From: Branchiostoma lanceolatum
Taxonomy: Eukaryota > Chordata > Leptocardii > Amphioxiformes > Branchiostomatidae
DNA length: 64,000 bases
Reading direction: 5' to 3'
Assembly: GCF_035083965.1 (NCBI RefSeq)
Contig: NC_089739.1
Coordinates: 3,912,198 to 3,976,197 of the forward strand
The position numbers and the translations under genes are program-made. Positions 11,967 through 24,089 of the stretch are shown here, in pieces (the stretch's first letter is position 1; each line of letters begins with the position of its first letter). The notes beneath the pieces were generated by a model. That model did no database searches, was not told the origin of the DNA, and worked only from the letters and a program-made list of their open reading frames with translations.

Positions 11967-14900
11967 TCATTCGAAGTCGCGGTCGGGAAGCACGATCGGC
12001 GCGACGAGCGTCCAGACGTAGAGCAGGATGCAGAGCCAGCTGGACACGATCTTGACCCATACAGCAGGCTGGTTAGGCTCCAGTTTGTTGAAGTTGGACC
12101 CATCCGGGCTACGGAAAAATCATAAATCTTCATGACCATACTTTACTTAAGTTAACCTTTAGCACACTGAAGTAGCTGTTTGGCACCCAATTCCCTATTG
12201 GTTACAGAGTTAGGCAGCAGGGAGAAGGTTAAGGCCATGTTGATTTCATTATAAGGATGATATCTGCACACGCATCAATTTTCGTCCGTTTCCAAAAAGA
12301 ATGTAGATCCATGTCCAAGAGGGATCAAGGAAGCCATTCACATCAGGGCCTTACAACCATCCCTCAATAGAGACGGGGGGCGCCACAGACTTTCTGCAAC
12401 TTATGATCCACTGCTCACTGAGTCACGTGTCTTATCTGCATAACGTGACGTCATCTCAGCGGCGCTCGTTCCTTGACAAAGACTGGTGTTGTACAGTCGA
12501 AAATTTGGGTAAGTCCAATTTCTGTGTTGGAAATTACAGTTAAAACTTTTACAGTTTCAGATTGATGATTTCTACCAACACAGATAAACTTTCAAGCTAA
12601 TACTAATCTTTGCTGATTTGTAAAGTTGAAAGATTGTGTTGAAGAAGTCCCCTTACCTGTACCAGTTGGTGAGAGTCATCATGATGTACATGGAGGCCAG
12701 CATGAACATGAAGTGGAAGAAGGAGTAGTTGTACTTCACTCCGTCCTTCTCGTTATCGATCGTAGGGGAGTCGTCGTCAAGGTCATCCACCACGGACTTC
12801 TCCACATCGCCGGTACCTAGGACAACACGACAATCCTAGGTTTACTACAAGTTTTCTCTTAGAAGAAGAGAGGTGGTTGTACATGTGTATTCCTATTTGC
12901 TTTGTGAAAGTTATAAACACCTCAAACCATTATGTGTGGAAGGCTGTGACTTGAAAATTTTAGTATCTAATTAAAGTCAGATTGAGGAAATACAGTTAGA
13001 TATGGTAGATAAGAATATTGAAAAGAAAACAATGCTGTGTTGGGGTTAGTAGGATCAAACAAGATTTTCATTTGTAATTTGACTGGCATATATTTCTTTT
13101 ATTTTGCACCATATTACATTGCACCATATTAACTTTTATGACTTGATATTGCCATAATAAGCAGTTCTCAATTGATGAAGTAGATTATCAACGAGGGCTC
13201 ACAATAGAGCAATGGAAATTAATTTCCAGTTGCCGTTATTCATTCTTTCAATGCTAATGCGTTTTAAATTGGGCTTGTTTTGGAACACAGAAATGCAAGA
13301 ATGAGCTCGAAATAATTTAATTATTGCAACAGCATTTTTATATTTTGAAAAGATGTTATTGGTTTCAATAGCCTTGCAGTTGGCAACAGGGTCAAACATG
13401 TTACGTTAAATCCTCTTTATTAACCAAATTTAACATCATTACTTAACAATCTGTCAGAGTTCACGGCAAGCGTATGAGAAACCTTTCACAAATGTGTTCT
13501 GCAGTTGGCCTAACTGGGAAGCAAGAAACAACTTCAGACACCTAAAGACAAAATTCAACATTTTCAAGTTGTAACATAAACACAAGGAATAATCTTTAAG
13601 CAAGATAACAAAGCATTCCTTAAGCGGATATCTCACTGGAATGCGGCACGTTGGGGATCTCACTGCGTCCTAAATTGGATTTGTGTTACACTGTCTTGAC
13701 TTTATAATGGGAATATCATGCAAAAAGCACAAGTATGACCAAAGAGACAACAAAACACACAAAGCATAAAAAGTTCGTTTTTTATCGATGACATTTGCTG
13801 AGTGCTCTGTCAAATCGCTCGGTTGCCAATGTGCCACAGTCCAGTGAAATACCTGCTTTAGAACCAAACACAGTGTACAGCAACACCTTGCCAGACCAAA
13901 TAAAGCATAAAAAACAAAGCAAAAGGAAATAATATTACCATACTCACTTGGGGCCTGGCTGTTGGACAGCAGTGTGCTCTCATTCGACGACATGGTGAGC
14001 TTGTTCACACTGCTGTTGGACGAGGTGCGGATGCTGGAAAACGAAACATGGAGATCTTTCATATTACAAGAAGTCAGACAGTTGAACCTGGTTAGCATAG
14101 GTTGTAACATTCAATTAACACTCCCTCCCTAGTCCCTAGTATTACTGTAAATACAATTAAGTTCGCAGTGACTTAATTTCTCGGTAAGGTGAAAATGGGG
14201 TATTCACTGTGGGTTTGAAATTGCGGTTAAGAGGTCACCATGAAAACCGCGAATCTAAAACCACTGCAAACTTAAATGCATTTACAGTACTTGATCTGTA
14301 TGTATTTAGATAAACCAGTGCTAAATACCAACATGAATATTTGATCTCTCGCCTACTATGGCCAGTAATGAGAATACACACAGATATACACACAAACACA
14401 CCCACATATACCCACACGCATTTACTCACTCACTCACTCACTCACTCACTCACTCACTCACTCACTCACTCACTCACTCACTCACATGCACACACACACA
14501 CCGACAAAAACACATACAAGAGCAGGCAAAGAAAAATCTTGGTTGTGCCGAGAGAAGTTTCCAACCTACCTGGCATACATGACGCAGACGAAGAAGACGA
14601 CCAATCCCACAATGCCCTGTGCGTCCATGCCGAGGAAGACGCTGGAGGGCGTGGCAGGCGCGGCGGTGGTTCCGGGCTGCGTTCCGTTCTGGATCGGAGT
14701 CAGCCCCGTGATCTGCAGCAGGCTCGGGTTACATTTGCCGTCTGTTGGGAGGAGAGGGAAAAGACAAATGATGAAAAAGTTTTATATCGATCTGATACAT
14801 TTGTGAAGGTTAGACATCCAGGTAAACAATATATAAAGAGAATTCAAACTCTACAACTGGATAAGAATTCAGAGATTAATTTCCGGACGTTTCGAGTGAC

Positions 14901-17900
14901 ATCCATAACTAGAAAAGTTATTGTAAATAAGTACATTTTAGTGACGCTGAAGAAGAGTGATGGATGTCACTCGAAACGTCTGGAAATAAATCTCTGAATT
15001 CTTATCCAGTTGTAGAGTTTGAATTCTCTTTATACATATCAATTTGACTTCGATTTTATTTATTTATTTACACATAGTAAAAAGCAGTTTACAAAACATA
15101 AATACTGCGACAACAAAAAAGATTTCTGGAGGCCATAACTGTTCAAACTCTTCCCTCATTTAACTTTATAGCTGGTTCTTAGCTATGGATTAGTACATAT
15201 TTGACAATTTGAATGAATAGTAATGATAAATTATAACGATAAACAATTATCAAATAATGCTAACATTTGGGATAATATTTGAAAATTATACATCAACTAA
15301 TACCTACAGCATATGCGACAAGTAATCAAGCCAAATACATTTTAAGTAAGATTTACATTTTGAGTAAGCTTTCTGGCTTGCTACTTGCAAGTAGTGTCTT
15401 AAATTTCTTGTAACTTCTAATTTGAACTCATGTGTTCATCCTAAGTATCTTGAGCCCTTAAGATGTATGTAGGCCTTACTTGTCTCGTTAGTCATGGCAG
15501 ACCAGGTGATGTACATGGTGTACAGGGTGATGACTGAAGCCTGGAGCAGACCTGAGCGTGGCTGGGCTGAAATGACAATAACATTAGAAGTTACATTTTG
15601 TTTGAACCTTTGTTTATTCATGACATGCTCAAATCGGCACGCTTTTCATTGAGGTCATGAGGGAAGAGGTAAGGGTCAGATACAATATAACAGAGATACA
15701 CAGTCATTTGAGTCCTAATAACTCTATCAACATATATCATTACATCTACATTCAACACAAAAAGCTAGGGAACTTACATTTGATCAATCATATTTCGTAG
15801 TCAAAACTACCAAAGATGACCCCTCAAGAGAGTAACTGTTCCCTGTGAATCCGTTTTTTCACAACCTACTCATATTATAGTCAAAAGTAGCCACAGTGCT
15901 CAACTCATGAATGTACGATCATTAACCGTCAATGGGATATCATTGTATAAAGGGCACAAATATGCTTTCCAATGATATGTAAAACAATGCAATTTTTGCC
16001 GGACATATGATTGATCACAACAAAGTTCTCAACCTTCTTGTGTTGAGAGTATGTGGGTTAGGTCCAATATGATTATAAATGGATCTTTTCAAGCTGGAAA
16101 CAGCATACAGCTAGGTACTATTTTTAACACCTTTCACATATGACTGTCAACCTCACAGATATATACATGTACAGGACTTTACCATAATAGATACCCTGTA
16201 TCAACACAAGAAGAAATACCTAGTCTTCAGCAATGTTAGGTATGGTTCCAAGTAAAGGAGAGTAAGAGCTTAAGTGTGAGAACTTACCCTCCTGGACTTT
16301 AGGGAGGATGGCGATGACAGAGGCAACCACACACAGGATCAGGTTGAAACTGATGAAGAACTTGTTGGTGGCACAACCGTCAGGCTGGGGAAAAAAAACA
16401 AATATTCATGTTTGTAAATAAATTAAGATGACTATTAAATTTTCATATACACAGAGTATCCCATCTCTCTGCAAAAAGTGTGATTTTTTTTACATGTTGG
16501 AAACTGGGAGAAACAAAGTCAAGATTCCAACAATTTTTTTTCTCATTTGCATATCATGGTAAAAAGAAAAGGTAACATCCCAACTAATTCATTGGAAGAC
16601 TACAGAACAATCATCTAGTACAATAAATAACTTATTCATATCTTACATGCATATCATAATGATGATACTGATATGAGCAGTATAAATAGTACATTTGGAT
16701 ATAAAACAGCACAAAGGTTCTTGTAAACTCACCACAGTGTAGAAAATGAAGAAGACCACGACTGCAGCGATGGCCAGGGCATAGAACACAAACGTGCAGG
16801 CCAGGAGGGCTACAGAGAGACAAACAAACATACATGTAAATCAGAATATTCACAAAATTTCACTACTATAGCCATCTCTATTATCAAATGTTATAGTGGT
16901 GGTATTTTATTTGCAAGTTCTTGCCCGAGGGCTAATTGCAACAAGAAACAATACATAGAAAGGGTATACTGTACAGATAGTCCGAGTTAACAATGATGAC
17001 AAGTGGAACAAATGGCTATTCTAAGAACTACTACGGAATACAATCTACACTTTTTGTGGTTTAACTTCTTTTTTGGAAGCAGTGGAAGACGAAGTGTTCA
17101 GCTTTTTTTGTAGATGAATATGTCTATTTGTATTAGTTATTAACTGTGTCACTCAGAGAATAATAATCCTAACTTATTGGCATGCAGGCTATTAGCTAAG
17201 AAAACAAAGAAATTGTCCTCCTTTTGAGGGGACACCCAGAAGACATCCTATTTCCCTGGTAATTACATACACATGAACTGATGTTGCCACCACACATACT
17301 GCGACTGTTGTTTTTCCTCATACAAGACACTGGGACAGCATGAAAATTGATTGACATGCAAAGCTCAGGACGTCATCAAACTGATCTCCTCGGAACCCAA
17401 CCCGTCATGGAAGCGACCTAGAGGTCGCCCTAGAGGAAGATGGGAAGACCAGATCTTCAACACGCTCCAGGGGCTGGGGGTCACCAGTAATGACTAGAGG
17501 GTCTATGCCGAGAGCAGACCAGCCTGGCGAGCCCTAAGCATGTCTGCAGCCGCCATGCATCAGACACTGATGCCTGCGAACGATTGATTGCAAAGCTACT
17601 AGGTAACCGTTAATCCATCATAAACTTACCAAAGTACCAGAACTTGGAGTTGCCTTCTTCCATCTTCTCCACCCAGGACTCATTCCAGGAGTGAGCAAAG
17701 TCCACCAGTAGAACCAGTTGGATGAGAATGAACAGGAACGCACCGATCATTCCGATGTACATCCAGGCTGTGTGTAGGGAGAGAAGTTTAAACTCTATAA
17801 GACTTTGTACAACTTCGTGCAATTTTTAAACTCTCTTCCATTCTTGTTGTCATATATAAAATGACAATGAACTTTTGTGCATTCGTCAGTGTTTATGAAC

Positions 17901-20900
17901 TACAAATTGCAGATACCTTTGACTAGTGCTGCGGATCGAAACCCGAGTTTAGGTTTAGGTTCGGACTCGAGTCCAGAGGTTTAGGTTCAGGTCCGGACTT
18001 GAAAGTCCGGACCTGAACAATAATTTTGGAATATTTTTTTCGTGTTACATGTAACATTGCAAATTGGCAGATATTTTACATGTAATTTGAAAACTATATA
18101 TACGGAATTATATACAGTCAGTAATTAACACAAAGGTTCAGTTATAAACACAAAAACAGCAATGTTTTCATATTTTTCTAGTGCAAATTTCACGATCTAA
18201 GGAAGGTTTAAGATGGTTTGAAACAAAAAGGAGTGTATAAGTGAGAGATTTTTTTTTCAAGTCCGGACTTGTTTCCAGACGTTTAGGTTTTTTTGGACTT
18301 GAACCTAAACGTTTTACAAGTCCGGAACCGGTCCGGCCGGACCGATCCGCACCACTACCTTTGACTATTAAAGCAGATTTGTGTCAAGAAATAAAAAATA
18401 AAAAATTGAACGCAATTGTTTATGATTGTATTTTAAGATAGATTTGTGTAGTTCTGTAGCTGTATCTGTGCAGCCGGTATAACCGCCCTTTGGTGTAACA
18501 CACCCGCTTCACAGGCATGCGGTGCAGCAGCAGCTGGTTATATTACACTGAATAACCTATCACGCCTAACTTCTGCACGTCTAGCCGCAAGCGTTGTTTG
18601 AAGCTATCTAACTGGGATGTGCCTACTGTACTTAATTGGTGGCAACGAATTCAAGTCTACCATGAATGGAGTCTTTAAACATTAAACACCATTGTAACTA
18701 ATAAAAAAAGAATGTACCTGATCCAAAAGCACCCCTGGGGATGAAAAATGCTCCAACGCAAATGCCGATCACTGCCAGGAACTTGAAGAACCAGAATCTG
18801 CAAAGTAACAATTTACCATAAGTCACAACTTTATGCTAAAACAGGAATTTTCCATTAGAAATTTTATTCATCAATGGAATAATTAAAATCTCCACAATCA
18901 AACCTATCTCAAAGCCATTTAGAATTTCTGGACATTTATGGTTGAGATTTTATTTCATTATCATAAAGTCATTATGGTAAAAACAGTGGGTTTTTTTTCA
19001 AAAAGGGTAAAGTATTTATAGATATATTCTTCATATCATTTCAAAATCAATCATATTGAAAAGAGCTTTTGATACAGTTGCATGAACCAATGAAAACCTA
19101 AAAATCTTGGCTGGGGCTGCACATTTTTCAGAAGGGACTTAAAATGGGGGTCCTGTGTTCGAACTTCAAGTTCAAGGAGGTGCCTATAGCTAGAGCACAT
19201 TAAAAGGGAAGGACTTAAGCAACCCCTCCCTGTAAAAATATACCCTGCTATTGAAACAGGAAGGAAACTTGCTTCTCTATGTGTTACTAGGCAATACAAG
19301 GATCTGAACGAAGAACTGTCTCTCTCACCCATTCTGAATGCCGGCGCGGGGGTCCTTGCTAGTTTTCACACTGATCATGAGGAGGCTCATGAGGAAGAAG
19401 AAACCAGCCAATCCAAAGCAGACACGATAAACCGCGAGGTATCCCGTCACGCTCCGCACAATGGAGGCACAGTCCACCAGCTTATCATGGATTATGGTGT
19501 CGTCACAGAGTTGCGGAGTTTCCATGAACTGTTTCAGAAGGAAACGCAAGGAAACAAATAAATAGAGATCTCACTAACACAACATACAAGAAAAATCTTT
19601 CAAGAACTCTGCCACATTGTAATCTTTAGCCCCCCTGCAATATTTTTATTATCAGCTGTGGCCTTCTCTACAGCCCACCCACCGATTAACCCACTTTTTC
19701 CTCATGGAGATTGGCCTTGGGGCACAAAAAGGGTAGCCCACTGATCATGAGATAGCCTACCCCGCTAGCCTGGCCCACCTTTTCCGGAAACCCTAATCTT
19801 AACCCTGACACTTATGATTCTCTCTTACCTCTTTCAGTCCATCCTCCACTGCAGGAGCCAGCATGAGGCAGGCCACCAGCATGCCCAGCAGCAGGAACAG
19901 GGCGTAGGCGATGCGTGTCACCACCGAGTTCTTACTCTTCCCACAGGCAGAACAACACAGGCTGCAGGCTGCGCTGGTGCAGCAGCATGCCAGCTGGAAG
20001 GGAACACAAAAATAAATCAGTTTCAATTTCACCCATTTTTCTTTTTTAATGACTCTTGCTTTGTATGAAGTTATATTTTCCGCTGTGTCTGGTTGTGTCT
20101 ATAGTCCTTTGAATACAACTTACACAGCCAAAAGTGCAGTGGGAAGATGAGGTCAGTCTTGCCAGAGTGTGGCAGGAAGTACAGTTCAGCAGTGTTTCCG
20201 CCAGAGGGGCGTCTTCCCGTCAAATGACGGCCTTATGTCGCTTTGGACGGCCTGAAGTCAGACATAGGCCGTCCTCTTTAAAAAAAAGACAAACTAAATG
20301 CCGAGAAATCGGTAAAAATATATGAGAGGTCGGCATAATTTCTGTTTTTCTTTGTTATTGCGGGCGTGGGGACGCTCTATATCGTTGGACATTCACACTC
20401 TTTTGTTTGTTGCTATTGTTAAGCTTGCAAAGAATCGATGTCGGTGCCTTTGGCATACGGTGATCTCATTAAAAACCCGTTTTTCAAGACTCAATCGAAG
20501 AAAGTCATCGCAGAAAACAAGGAAAAACATAAACAAGTTAGAATTTCGCCCGTGCATTTCAGCCTCTACGTCGTGATTTGCTGCGATTCGCCATCATTTC
20601 TGACCGTATTCGACACAATATATATTCCTTTGAATGTTTTTTCCGTGAAAATTCTCCATATGTACCGTTGAGTACCCAAGTGGACGGCCTCTCAGTCGCG
20701 GTCTGGCGGAAACACTGCAGTTCAGAGTCGGTAGAACTAGTCAATAACCCGACATGACAGTCCATGGAAGAGGCTACTAATTGTAATTCACTGGAAATTA
20801 TTATTTTGGGTCTGCCTATTTCAGTACTTGTTTGTTTTTGCAATTACATATTTTCCATATACGCTAGTCACGTTCACCATATGAAGAGTGAAAGCATGTG

Positions 20901-23320
20901 ATCATGATCGATAGACACATGTAATGTACCTTGCTAATCACAATCTTATTTGCATAATTAATGAACTACAATCAAATGAGACATAGGAGAAACTAAATAT
21001 TTCATTGAGTCGTGAGATCTTAAAACTCAGTATTGTAGCACAGAGCCAAGAAAACTGACTGCTACATGTACATGAATACACAACAAGACTGGCAATGATA
21101 AAAAGACATTGCCATGGCGACGGTGGTTGTTGTTTTAATTTTTACTGTACCCTGCTTAGGGCACAGTGATAGGTGGTGCTGGTCATACAGGTTTTCTAAC
21201 GAAAAGGGCTGTTCTACTGGACAAATACACACACAGACACGCACACACACAGACAGCGACAGTTCCACTAGATTCTACCAGACACACCCCACTGCCAGAA
21301 CGAACATCGATTTCATCACAGCCTGATCATGACAACTGAAAACAGCCCACGGACCGGGTTCCCACCATACAAAATGACTATTCTACTCTGATAGGACTGC
21401 TGTTTACATGAACAACATGTTAGGCCAAATCTACACAAATTTTAACATCATAGTCCACTTACCAACAGACACAGCATACACCATGCAACAGCTTGTACAC
21501 TATTTATGTTCCCTGAACTATAGAACTAAGTCCTCTAGAGCGTGAATGGCCAGGGATGTTAGCTAAGGATGGAATGCCAGGATGGAATCCCAGGATGGAA
21601 TCCCAGGATGGAATGCCAGGATGGAATCCTAGGATGGAATGCCAGGATGGAATTCGAGTCCCACTGGAATACCAGGAACACGTCATAAAGGAATTTGCCA
21701 GTAATTCCTGGAGCCCTAATGAAATGCCAGCCTGGGAATCTTAATTCACAGAAATGTTGTGTGAAAATGTGTCCCATGTGTTCTTGGAAGTGTACAGGAT
21801 TATATCAGCAAGAAAGTGGCATCTTATCAGCAGGATAATCATCTAGTACTAGTACAACTGGCTTGCTAAATTTCCTTGCGACAGTGAAATTTTTCATTGA
21901 TCGATCTGGCCTTGGCCTTGGACAAGGTCCGATTGTCATGAATGAGGTTAATGCCCTTTGATTAATCTGCTTGTATAGGTAACTGAAGCAGCGTGTGCAC
22001 AATCGTTATCAGTACAGAGTTGATGCAGTTATGACCTGTACCCTGAAGAAAGACATTAAATCTTACAGTTGTAAGGACCAGCATTAGGGCATCTAAAAAC
22101 ATTGTAACAGACACACATCGTTTTAGAAAAGAGCAATATTACTGTAGAGCTGAGGTCTTAAATGGGTCATGTATACATAAGCCTGGCACATCTGGTAGAC
22201 AGATGTAGCTGCCTGTCTAGGTTATCTAGGAGGAATTTCCCGAGGGAGGCTTGCTGTCTGACTAACATTCCTAACATTCTTATTGTCTTAATATGCCTAT
22301 GGACACATGCCTGTACAATTCCTAGAATAGTTGCAATCTGCACACAATACTATATCATTTGGCTCGCCCCTGAGGCGTCGCCAAAAACTGACCTGCTCTA
22401 GCCCAGACAGAAATACTTACTAGTATAAATGATAAATGAATATGAAGTACAGTATGACGCAAATGTTGAGGATCACTGTTTTAATTTAACATTGTGCTGC
22501 ATACGAATTTTGTTTTGAAATGTCATGTTGAAAAGTTTGCACACATTCATTAAGCAACAATTGCTGTTTTTCTAAATACAAGGTGCCCCTTTCAATGCGA
22601 CTTTCAAAGTCCCAATTTAGTGTGAAAGTGGAAATCCATGGGCCAAATATTGGCAGGACATAGTGACTTTAAAGGGCACGGTGCCCTGTTACAGTCCATT
22701 TTGAATTTGTATGACAGTGACGCAAAACAGATAAGCAGAATTGACTCCACGCAATTTTACAGTCCATCTGTACATTTGTATAATCTCGCATCAAATTACA
22801 CAATCCTAGTACAGAAATCCAGCCTGACTATTATAGTACAAGACATGTGATGATAAGTCACAAGACTGATTCGTAATTATTTGTTTCAACATGGCATGGT
22901 CGAACGATTTCACACAAATTCTCCTCAAAAATTGTATCAAAAGTCTTCTTGAAGTTCAAATGGCTATAGACATGGAGCGTATATCGCAATCCAATAAGGA
23001 TGATCGTCAAATAATGAAAAGTAATAATTTGTTTTTCATTCACTTCCTCCTAAAATCGGTATGCAGATGTGCTTGTTTACATCACGTAATGTCTGCCGGT
23101 TGCGTCATGACAATCCCACAGAAAAAGCCAAATAATATTTGTACATTCTGGCAACCACTATCAAACATCAAATCGCCTAAGAATATGTCCAGAACATGAC
23201 ATTGAACATGAAAATGTTATTCATCGGCCTCTAAACATCGCAGTTTGAGATAAAAATGTGGTTAAAACCTACCGAAGCTGCACAGCTGCCTAGACCGAGG
23301 GTTCCCAAGATGGCGCCCAT
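11967..23320 (-). CDS. SERINC: Serine incorporator (SERINC family), complete, 12 coding exons
   Basis: A multi-pass membrane protein of the SERINC/TMS1 family, known as lipid scramblases linked to phosphatidylserine and sphingolipid handling. Coding exons: 23,320-23,273; 19,993-19,829; 19,528-19,329; 18,797-18,718; 17,767-17,630; 16,809-16,733; 16,384-16,288; 15,566-15,480; 14,741-14,570; 14,033-13,948; 12,816-12,657; 12,108-11,967. All borders are GT/AG, phases agree, and the sum is 1,452 bp (483 aa; the family is usually 450-475). Visible family marks: start [13 protein letters not shown]; a Cys-rich block in exon 2; GFWFFKF at 138-144; [19 protein letters not shown] at 187-205; [18 protein letters not shown] in exon 8; [20 protein letters not shown] in exon 11; C-end [15 protein letters not shown]. 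Asn316 lies in an NGT sequon. Exon 10 has a second in-phase donor 8 bases on. SERINC1/3-like rather than a particular vertebrate orthologue. Introns hold hAT elements, a LINE scrap and a (GAGT)n tract. Confidence 0.96.
12152..12232. mobile_element. 81-bp TTAA-flanked MITE, copy 2
   Basis: Same 81-bp length and ends as the copy at 325-405, with a handful of substitutions. It lies in the last SERINC intron, 43 bp upstream of the final coding exon on the minus strand, so it is close enough to overlap the branch-point region. Confidence 0.75.
14142..14290. mobile_element. MITE of the ACTGTAAATGCA family
   Basis: Ends ACTGTAAATAC and TGCATTTACAGT, with 'aagttcgcagtgac' and 'accgcg' words inside. 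It lies in the SERINC intron between exons 9 and 10 and is about 150 bp, shorter than the copy at 1,525-1,720. Confidence 0.6.
14424..14485 (-). repeat. (CACT)n tract; reads (GTGA)n on the SERINC coding strand
   Basis: About 15 perfect tetranucleotides. On the coding (minus) strand each unit reads GTGAGT, the consensus animal 5' splice site. It begins 85 bases downstream of the true donor of SERINC exon 9 (GCCAG then GTAGGT, end of exon at 14,570). Confidence 0.95.
14832..15034. mobile_element. Foldback MITE with arms of about 76 bp
   Basis: The left arm starts TATAAAGAGAATTCAAACTC and runs to 'gtgacatcca'. The right arm runs from 'tggatgtcact' to GAGTTTGAATTCTCTTTATA. The arms pair with a few mismatches around a loop of about 45 bp. 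It is non-coding and lies in the SERINC intron upstream of exon 9. Confidence 0.8.
15768..16035. repeat. Imperfect inverted repeat around TGATCAATCATAT
   Basis: 'gggaacttacatttgatcaa' at about 15,767 and the reverse complement of 'gattgatcacaacaaagttc' at about 16,009 share TGATCAATCATAT plus flanking matches. This is probably a decayed MITE in a SERINC intron. Confidence 0.4.
16905..17160 (+). repeat. Interspersed repeat with 'gggctaattgcaa' and 'cagtggaagacgaagt'
   Basis: Two blocks, 'cttgcccgagggctaattgc' and 'agtggaagacgaagt', recur in the same order and spacing at 43,185-43,410. The first block also recurs at about 37,115-37,150. Order and spacing point to one dispersed family, possibly the 3' end of a non-LTR element. 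Confidence 0.45.
17345..17587 (+). pseudogene. Dead 3' fragment of a non-LTR retrotransposon reverse transcriptase ORF
   Basis: From 17,371 to the TGA at 17,585-17,587 one frame reads a protein tail with the block [14 protein letters not shown], then a Gly-Val-Thr stretch, then Arg-Pro-Ala-Trp-Arg-Ala-Leu. A GRPR-x-RWEDQ block followed by an RRAWR-type block is typical of the C-terminus of animal LINE reverse-transcriptase proteins. An in-frame TAG sits between them where a tryptophan is usual (D-W-R). It is 5'-truncated and lies in a SERINC intron, antisense to it. Confidence 0.7.
17924..18357. mobile_element. hAT-like element with perfect 8-bp target duplication
   Basis: The 434-bp element starts TAGTGCTGCGGATCG and ends CGATCCGCACCACTA. 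The flanks CCTTTGAC at 17,916-17,923 and 18,358-18,365 are identical. TA.TG ends plus 8 bp fit hAT. Inside, the words 'ggacttg' and 'aagtccgg' are repeated in both orientations. No transposase frame. It lies in the SERINC intron upstream of exon 5. Confidence 0.85.
18437..18605. repeat. Repeat sharing 'ccctttggtgtaacacacc' with 50,535-50,560
   Basis: The block 'gccctttggtgtaacacacc' reappears in reverse complement (gtgttacaccaaagggc) in intron 5 of the second ABHD3 gene. This suggests a dispersed family with unclear ends. Confidence 0.35.
19109..19315 (+). mobile_element. SINE, 'ggttggggctgc' family, 5'-truncated copy
   Basis: The body matches copies at 26,156-26,440 and 34,166-34,432 in order: 'ggctggggctgc', 'cagaagggac.taaaatggg', 'aagggaagga.t...caaccc', 'tccctgtaaaaatataccct', 'aggaaggaaacttgct', 'ggcaatacaagg'. 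The tRNA-like head is absent. It sits directly against the donor side of SERINC exon 3 and is antisense to the gene. Confidence 0.75.
20190..20717. mobile_element. hAT-like element with perfect 8-bp target duplication
   Basis: The 528-bp element starts CAGTGTTTCCGCCAGA and ends TCTGGCGGAAACACTG, a 16/16 inverted pair. The flanks CAGTTCAG at 20,182-20,189 and 20,718-20,725 are identical. CAGTG ends with 8 bp fit hAT. The word 'gacggcc' recurs near both ends. Short open frames inside show no transposase motif. It lies in SERINC intron 1. Confidence 0.9.
21566..21656 (+). repeat. 13-bp minisatellite, seven units
   Basis: Seven tandem units of AGGATGGAATGCC, with variants ending CCC, CCT or TCG. 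It lies in SERINC intron 1. The period is not a multiple of three only by one base, so long antisense open frames arise here by chance. Confidence 0.95.
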
Positions 23321-24089
23321 CCTGATTTGATTCTCGAGCCTTCTTCTCGGTTTTCTGCTAATAAAACCTTTATAAATCCCTAAACCTCGACTCTGTCCCT
23401 CAAAACTCTTCCTCTGGTGTATCTTCTACAAGAAAATCTCAGGATTGTAGACAAGAATTGTCCCAAACTGGGGAAAATTCGCCGGAAAAGGTCGGAGACA
23501 CCTGCGCCACAGAACAAAACACTGAACAAATCCTCACAATGACGTCATGGTCTGGTGCTGCAGTACCAGTCACATGACCAGCACCGTCTCGTTCCCTACT
23601 TCTCGTCCCCAAGTTTGTTTACGACAGATATTATCTTTTTACATACGCGTTACCATGGTGATTGATCAATGTCAAATGATATTTGATCAATCCTTATTGT
23701 GGACACGTACGTTACTCAAACAATGAAACTTATGATATAACGTTAACCCAAAAAATATTTTTGAAAAATTCACGTTTGAAAAATATGATTGACAAAAAGT
23801 GGCAAATCATAACGTTAGTAGCAAATAAAGACAAAAATAATATTAAAGTAACTAAGTAAACATTGGACATTAATGTAAAGCAATGATAAAAAGTTAGGTG
23901 AATAAAGTTAAACATCACATTGACCTAACAGAAAGGCTGAAACAACAATGATCAATGATTATTGATAATCAATAATTGGCAGATAATAGAAAAATCAACG
24001 GCTCCTTGTCAAAAAAATAATGAAACCATACATAGTGATGAAACAAATGAGTCAGGCCGCTGAAGGTCGAAGGTCACTCCAGCTCCAAG
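23321..24089. promoter_or_regulatory. Divergent promoter region of SERINC and the first ABHD3
   Basis: The 769 bp between the two start codons must hold both 5' UTRs and promoters. No TATA box is seen at a suitable place for either gene. The half nearest SERINC is of mixed composition; 23,640-24,050 is AT-rich. CAAGATGGCGCC lies at 23,306-23,317 on the plus strand, across the SERINC start, and CAAGATGGCTGC at 24,086-24,097 contains the ABHD3 start codon. Both resemble YY1/TISU motifs. Confidence 0.6.

Noticed and set aside
14341..14997. 218-aa plus-strand open frame with a Thr/His/Ser run
   Set aside because: It is produced by the (CACT)n tract, antisense SERINC exon 9 and a hairpin.
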